Below are positions 60,749 to 64,000 of a stretch of 64,000 nt of DNA, one piece after another. The stretch is from NCBI RefSeq assembly GCF_900156825.1, contig NZ_FTOV01000005.1, positions 248,001 to 312,000 of the forward strand. Reading direction: 5' to 3'. Source of the stretch: Chryseobacterium gambrini (GTDB lineage: Bacteria > Bacteroidota > Bacteroidia > Flavobacteriales > Weeksellaceae). How positions within the stretch are numbered: position 1 is the stretch's first letter; each line of letters opens with the position of its first letter. Made by a program: the position numbers and the translations under genes. The notes under the pieces are model-generated. The model worked only from the letters and a program-made list of their open reading frames with translations, made no database searches and was not told the DNA's origin.

Positions 60749-61735
60749 ATGAGCAAAAAACAAGTTGCCGTAGTGATGGGAGGCTATTCAGACGAATATG
60801 TTGTATCATTGAAAAGCGGACAATTAATCTACGATTCTTTAGACAGAAATCTTTACGATGTATATAAAGTAGTTATCCTGAAAGATGAATGGTATTTTTT
60901 AGGCGAAAATGAGCAGAAGTTTCCCATAAACAGAGGCGATTTTTCTGTGACTTTAGATAACAATGCCCCATTGAAATTTGATGTATGTTTTAATATCATC
61001 CACGGAACACCGGGCGAAAACGGAATTCTTCAGGCGTACTGGGACGCGATCGGACAGAAATATACGGGATGCGATTTTTATCAGAGTGCTTTAACATTCA
61101 ATAAAAAAGATACTTTAGCGGTACTTTCAAAATACGGAATTCCTTCTGCGAAGAGTGTTTATTTAAGAAAAGGAGAAGAAATTAAGGTTGATGAGATTAT
61201 AGAAACTCTTGGCTTGCCTGTTTTTGTTAAACCCAATCAGTCGGGATCATCTTTGGGAATTTCTAAAGTGAAAGAAAAGGCTGAATTCCTTGCTGCAACC
61301 GAAATTGCATTCAAAGAAGATGATGAAATTTTAATTGAAAGTTTTCTTGACGGAATGGAAGTTTCCGTAGGAGTAATCGATTATAAGGGAGAAACAATTG
61401 TTCTGGGAATTACAGAAATCGTTCCTACCAACGAATTTTTCGATTATGAAGCCAAATACGAAGGGGCTTCTGAGGAAATTACGCCTGCAAGAATCGATGA
61501 TGAAACAAGAATCCGCGTAGAAGAAATCGCAAAAAGAGCTTACAATTCTCTTGGGATGAGTGGTTTTTCAAGAAGTGAATATATTCTGATGGACGGAATT
61601 CCTTATATGCTGGAAATGAATACGAACCCCGGATTTTCTCCTGCAAGTATTCTTCCGCAGCAGGCAAAAATCTACGGAATTTCTATTACAGATCTTTGTG
61701 GAAACGAGGTTGAAAAAGCTTTACAAAAAAATTAA
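60749..61735 (+). CDS. ddl: D-alanine-D-alanine ligase
   Basis: The 328-residue ATP-grasp enzyme joins two D-Ala for peptidoglycan. It shows VAVVMGGYSDEYVVSLKSG at the start, HGTPGENGILQAYWD, VFVKPNQSGSSLGISKV, and the C-terminal YMLEMNTNPGFSPASILPQ with Mg-binding Glu and Asn. The divergent PASTA gene also concerns the cell wall. Confidence 0.95.
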   Translation: MSKKQVAVVMGGYSDEYVVSLKSGQLIYDSLDRNLYDVYKVVILKDEWYFLGENEQKFPINRGDFSVTLDNNAPLKFDVCFNIIHGTPGENGILQAYWDAIGQKYTGCDFYQSALTFNKKDTLAVLSKYGIPSAKSVYLRKGEEIKVDEIIETLGLPVFVKPNQSGSSLGISKVKEKAEFLAATEIAFKEDDEILIESFLDGMEVSVGVIDYKGETIVLGITEIVPTNEFFDYEAKYEGASEEITPARIDDETRIRVEEIAKRAYNSLGMSGFSRSEYILMDGIPYMLEMNTNPGFSPASILPQQAKIYGISITDLCGNEVEKALQKN

Positions 61736-61828
61736 AAGGATGGAAGATTGAGGATAGAAGCTGCAAGTTTATCACTCTACATTTCTACCCTCATCATTCA
61801 TAATTTATAACTTATAACTTTTATACGC

Positions 61829-62293
61829 ATGAAAATTGCTGTTTTTCCGGGGTCATTCGATCCGATTACTTTAGGACATTATGATATTATAGAAAGAGCG
61901 GCTCCGCTTTTTGATAAACTGATAATTGCGATCGGGCAGAATTCCCAGAAAAAATATATGTTTCCGCTGGAAAAAAGAATGGAATTCATCCAGAATTCCG
62001 TTGCGGAATTCCCAAACGTGGAAGTAGATTATTTTGAAGGTTTAACCGTTGATTACTGCTTTGAAAAAAATGCACAGTACATCATCAGAGGCTTACGAAA
62101 TCCTGCCGATTTTGAGTTTGAAAAAGCAATTGCCCACACCAACAGAACTTTAGCTCACAAAAAACTGGAAACGGTATTTTTGTTAACGTCTTCAGGAAAG
62201 TCTTTTATCAGCAGTAGCATTGTAAGAGAAATCATCAATCACGGCGGAGAATATGAGCTTTTGGTTCCGGATTCGGTGAGAGTGCAATTATAA
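61829..62293 (+). CDS. coaD: Phosphopantetheine adenylyltransferase
   Basis: The 154-residue enzyme of coenzyme A synthesis has the nucleotidyltransferase motif GSFDPITLGHYDII, IRGLRNPADFEFEKAIAHTNR, and TSSGKSFISSSIVREI. The TLGH motif is the T/HxGH variant. A 93-nt low-complexity gap separates it from ddl. Confidence 0.95.
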   Translation: MKIAVFPGSFDPITLGHYDIIERAAPLFDKLIIAIGQNSQKKYMFPLEKRMEFIQNSVAEFPNVEVDYFEGLTVDYCFEKNAQYIIRGLRNPADFEFEKAIAHTNRTLAHKKLETVFLLTSSGKSFISSSIVREIINHGGEYELLVPDSVRVQL

Positions 62294-62296
62294 GTA

Positions 62297-62313
62297 ATGG
62301 GTAATGAGTAATT
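62297..62313 (+). repeat. Left copy of 17-bp inverted repeat
   Basis: ATGGGTAATGAGTAATT lies just after the coaD stop and is the exact reverse complement of 62703-62719. Confidence 0.85.
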
Positions 62314-62322
62314 TTTACAACT

Positions 62323-62685
62323 ATGGATTTTAATCAGTTATTTAGAGATCGAACTAAAGATTTTTCGATTTCGATTATTAAATCGTTATCACCATTACCT
62401 TATTCTGATGATCTTTCAGTAATAAGAAAACAAATTATAAGATCAGCAACTTCTGTAGCTGCTAATTACAGAGCAGTTGCGAGAGCAAGATCCGAAAAGG
62501 AAAGATTTGCTAAAATTTGCATTGTTGTAGAAGAAATTGATGAAACTCAGTTCTGGTTAGAAATAATTGATGAGCTGGAATATTTAGATCCCGGAAAAAT
62601 CTCAAATTTAAGATCAGAATGTGATGAATTGGTAAAAGTAATGACTGCTTATAAATTCAAATTATCTCAAAATACAACACTATAA
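62323..62685 (+). CDS. Four-helix-bundle protein (23S rRNA intervening-sequence type)
   Basis: The 120-residue all-helical protein has the signature LFRDRTKDFSISIIKSL, then RKQIIRSATSVAANYRAVAR, EKERFAKICIVVEEIDETQF, and LRSECDELVKVMTAYKFK. The family was first seen in 23S rRNA insertion sequences and in diversity-generating and mobile contexts. It is bracketed by a 17-bp perfect inverted repeat, 389 bp apart, suggesting it came as a unit. Confidence 0.88.
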   Translation: MDFNQLFRDRTKDFSISIIKSLSPLPYSDDLSVIRKQIIRSATSVAANYRAVARARSEKERFAKICIVVEEIDETQFWLEIIDELEYLDPGKISNLRSECDELVKVMTAYKFKLSQNTTL

Positions 62686-62702
62686 TCATATTACTTATTA
62701 CC

Positions 62703-62719
62703 AATTACTCATTACCCAT
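62703..62719 (-). repeat. Right copy of 17-bp inverted repeat
   Basis: AATTACTCATTACCCAT is the exact reverse complement of 62297-62313. It lies 17 nt after the four-helix-bundle stop and just before the TRIC-type gene. Confidence 0.85.
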
Positions 62720-62724
62720 AAAAC

Positions 62725-63357
62725 ATGCACGAACAGTTCAATTTTGCCATAGAAGTTTTGGGAACGATATCATTTTCGATGTCGGGAAGTTTTGCGGCGA
62801 TGCAAAAGCGGCTCGATCCTTTCGGCGTGCTGATTATTGCTTTTGTAACTTCTGTTGGCGGTGGAACCGTAAGAGATCTTCTGCTTGATATTCCTGTTTT
62901 CTGGATGCATGATTTGCTTACGTGCGCATTGATTATCCTGACCAGTATTTTCACCATGATTTTTAAATCTTTTGAAAAAAACTTTCGGGTTACTTTATTT
63001 ATTTTTGACAGTTTCGGACTGGGATTGTTTACGATTATTGGCGTTCAGAAGGGGTTAAATGCAGATATTCATCCATTAATCTGTATCGGATTGGGAACAA
63101 TTACAGGTTGTTTCGGTGGAATCATCCGGGATATATTGCTCAACAGAATTCCTTTAATTTTCAGGAAAGAAATTTATGCAACCGCCTGTATTGTGGGAGG
63201 TTCCGCTTTTTTACTATTGACAAAATTTACGACTTTAACGTATACTATCGTTCAGATTTTCACTATTCTACTAATTGTTTCCATAAGAACTTTAGCCGTG
63301 AAATATCATTGGCAGATCCCGAAATTTTACGGGTATGAGAATAACTCTGAGATGTAA
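62725..63357 (+). CDS. TRIC/UPF0126 family membrane protein
   Basis: The 210-residue protein has seven hydrophobic helices in two homologous halves. Each half has a glycine-rich bend: SVGGGTVRDLLLDIPVFWM and TGCFGGIIRDILLNRIPLIF. The family forms trimeric cation channels (prokaryotic TRIC). The next gene starts 3 nt later. Confidence 0.9.
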   Translation: MHEQFNFAIEVLGTISFSMSGSFAAMQKRLDPFGVLIIAFVTSVGGGTVRDLLLDIPVFWMHDLLTCALIILTSIFTMIFKSFEKNFRVTLFIFDSFGLGLFTIIGVQKGLNADIHPLICIGLGTITGCFGGIIRDILLNRIPLIFRKEIYATACIVGGSAFLLLTKFTTLTYTIVQIFTILLIVSIRTLAVKYHWQIPKFYGYENNSEM

Positions 63358-63360
63358 TGT

Positions 63361-63891
63361 ATGAAAAAATGCATTTCTTTTTTGATTTTCTCATTGTTTC
63401 TCTCTTGTCAGCATGAGAGTAATTTTGATTTAGAAAAAGATTTATATCAATTTTCAGACAAAATGAAAAATGGCGATACTATTGAAGTAAGTGTAAATCA
63501 TTCAGCCTGTCTATTTTTATCTCATGAATTGTATACTTTTATCAAACAAAAAGATACTGTATTTCTTCAGACCTATTCGGAAATAAGTTCATTTGAAAAA
63601 AGAGAACAGACATTACCCAAAATAGTTTACCATGTAAGCAATAAAAATCAATTGAGCTTTGAGAATTATTTTAAATATTTATCCAAAGAAAATAAACCAA
63701 AAACGGAAACAAATTCTGCAATTGTAAGCATTCATTATAAAAACAAAGCCCAAGCAAAATCTTTTTACAGTGATGGTCTGCGAGATAATCTTGAAAAATT
63801 AGATCGTTTCGGATTACTCCGTAAGAAAATTTATCCTAATGATACATTCTTCAAATCACCAAAACCACCACCTCCTAAATTCGCAAAATAA
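63361..63891 (+). CDS. Lipoprotein of unknown function
   Basis: The 176-residue product has a lipoprotein signal (MKKCISFLIFSLFLSCQHES, lipidated C16). The mature part is hydrophilic and basic, with a proline-rich end (SPKPPPPKFAK). No family was recognised. It lies 3 nt after the TRIC-type gene and shares its transcript. Confidence 0.75.
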   Translation: MKKCISFLIFSLFLSCQHESNFDLEKDLYQFSDKMKNGDTIEVSVNHSACLFLSHELYTFIKQKDTVFLQTYSEISSFEKREQTLPKIVYHVSNKNQLSFENYFKYLSKENKPKTETNSAIVSIHYKNKAQAKSFYSDGLRDNLEKLDRFGLLRKKIYPNDTFFKSPKPPPPKFAK

Positions 63892-63920
63892 AAAGCACCT
63901 AAAAAATTAGATGCTTTTGT
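63891..63920. terminator. Terminator between convergent genes at the right edge
   Basis: AAAAGCA (63891-63897) pairs with TGCTTTT (63912-63918), with an inner CTA/TAG. It separates the lipoprotein gene from a gene on the other strand. Confidence 0.75.
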
Positions 63921-63941
63921 TATTTTTACTGGAGTTATTCA

Positions 63942-64000
63942 TTAAAAGAATTTACCTCTGTTTCTCATATTCGGGTTATGCATATGTTTCTGCATCGTTG
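63942..64000 (-). CDS. C-terminal end of a minus-strand gene (cut by window edge)
   Basis: The last 18 codons read TMQKHMHNPNMRNRGKFF and stop at 63942-63944, just before the shared terminator. The position relative to the terminator suggests a real gene entering from the right. Nothing can be said of its function. Confidence 0.5.
   Translation of the reverse strand, partial: TMQKHMHNPNMRNRGKFF

Overview
The window is a bacterial chromosome segment from a member of the Flavobacteriia, very probably Chryseobacterium or a close relative. The evidence is low GC with A/T-rich spacers, -7 boxes of the Bacteroidetes type (TAnnTTTG) ahead of many genes, almost no Shine-Dalgarno motifs, a type IX secretion sorting tail and a PorP/SprF protein, a short flavobacterial-style NuoG, and GG-leader bacteriocin-like peptides. 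Most of the window is core chromosome; about 10-12 kb looks accessory or repeat-rich.

Region by region. 1-4591 is an accessory island: the 3' end of an SMC/ABC-type ATPase gene cut by the window edge, two orphan envelope-type genes, a 113-bp folded inverted repeat, and a tyrosine recombinase whose N-terminal arm-binding segment is frameshifted. The recombinase lies next to the 3' end of a CAU-anticodon tRNA, so the tRNA is the likely integration site. 4728-15726 holds housekeeping genes (methylmalonyl-CoA epimerase, rbfA, a LolE-type permease, aroE, ribD, a YigZ protein), a secreted endonuclease I with a T9SS tail, a five-repeat DUF349 protein, and two small Cys-rich GG-leader peptides.

15848-30141 is the 14-subunit complex I operon nuoA-N in canonical order. 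It has one foreign member, an outer-membrane-barrel-like gene between nuoF and nuoG, and several gaps filled with A/T-rich heptamer repeats. 30218-40655 carries a GAF-like protein, an HD domain fused to a Pycsar-effector-like membrane domain, a very large lipoprotein joining a metallophosphatase to a beta-barrel, a lipoprotein, an FUSC transporter and mazG.

40656-46213 is the second unusual region: an array of palindromic REP-like units, a gene of unknown function, degraded or repeated sequence, a small XRE regulator, and a 925-residue LRR-Roc-COR (Roco) protein with a possible nuclease-like C-terminus. It looks like a defence or signalling insertion. 46214-64000 returns to core genes (def, ruvX, rsmD, murI, hemW, rluD, ddl, coaD), with a possible redox-sensing HxlR/nitroreductase pair, a PorP/SprF component, a PASTA protein without a kinase, and a four-helix-bundle gene bracketed by a 17-bp inverted repeat.

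No CRISPR array, rRNA operon, complete insertion sequence or complete prophage was seen. The strongest candidates for new biology are the Roco protein and its surroundings, the island's folded inverted repeat beside the damaged integrase, the HD-PycTM fusion, and the Cys-rich GG-leader peptide pair with no exporter nearby.
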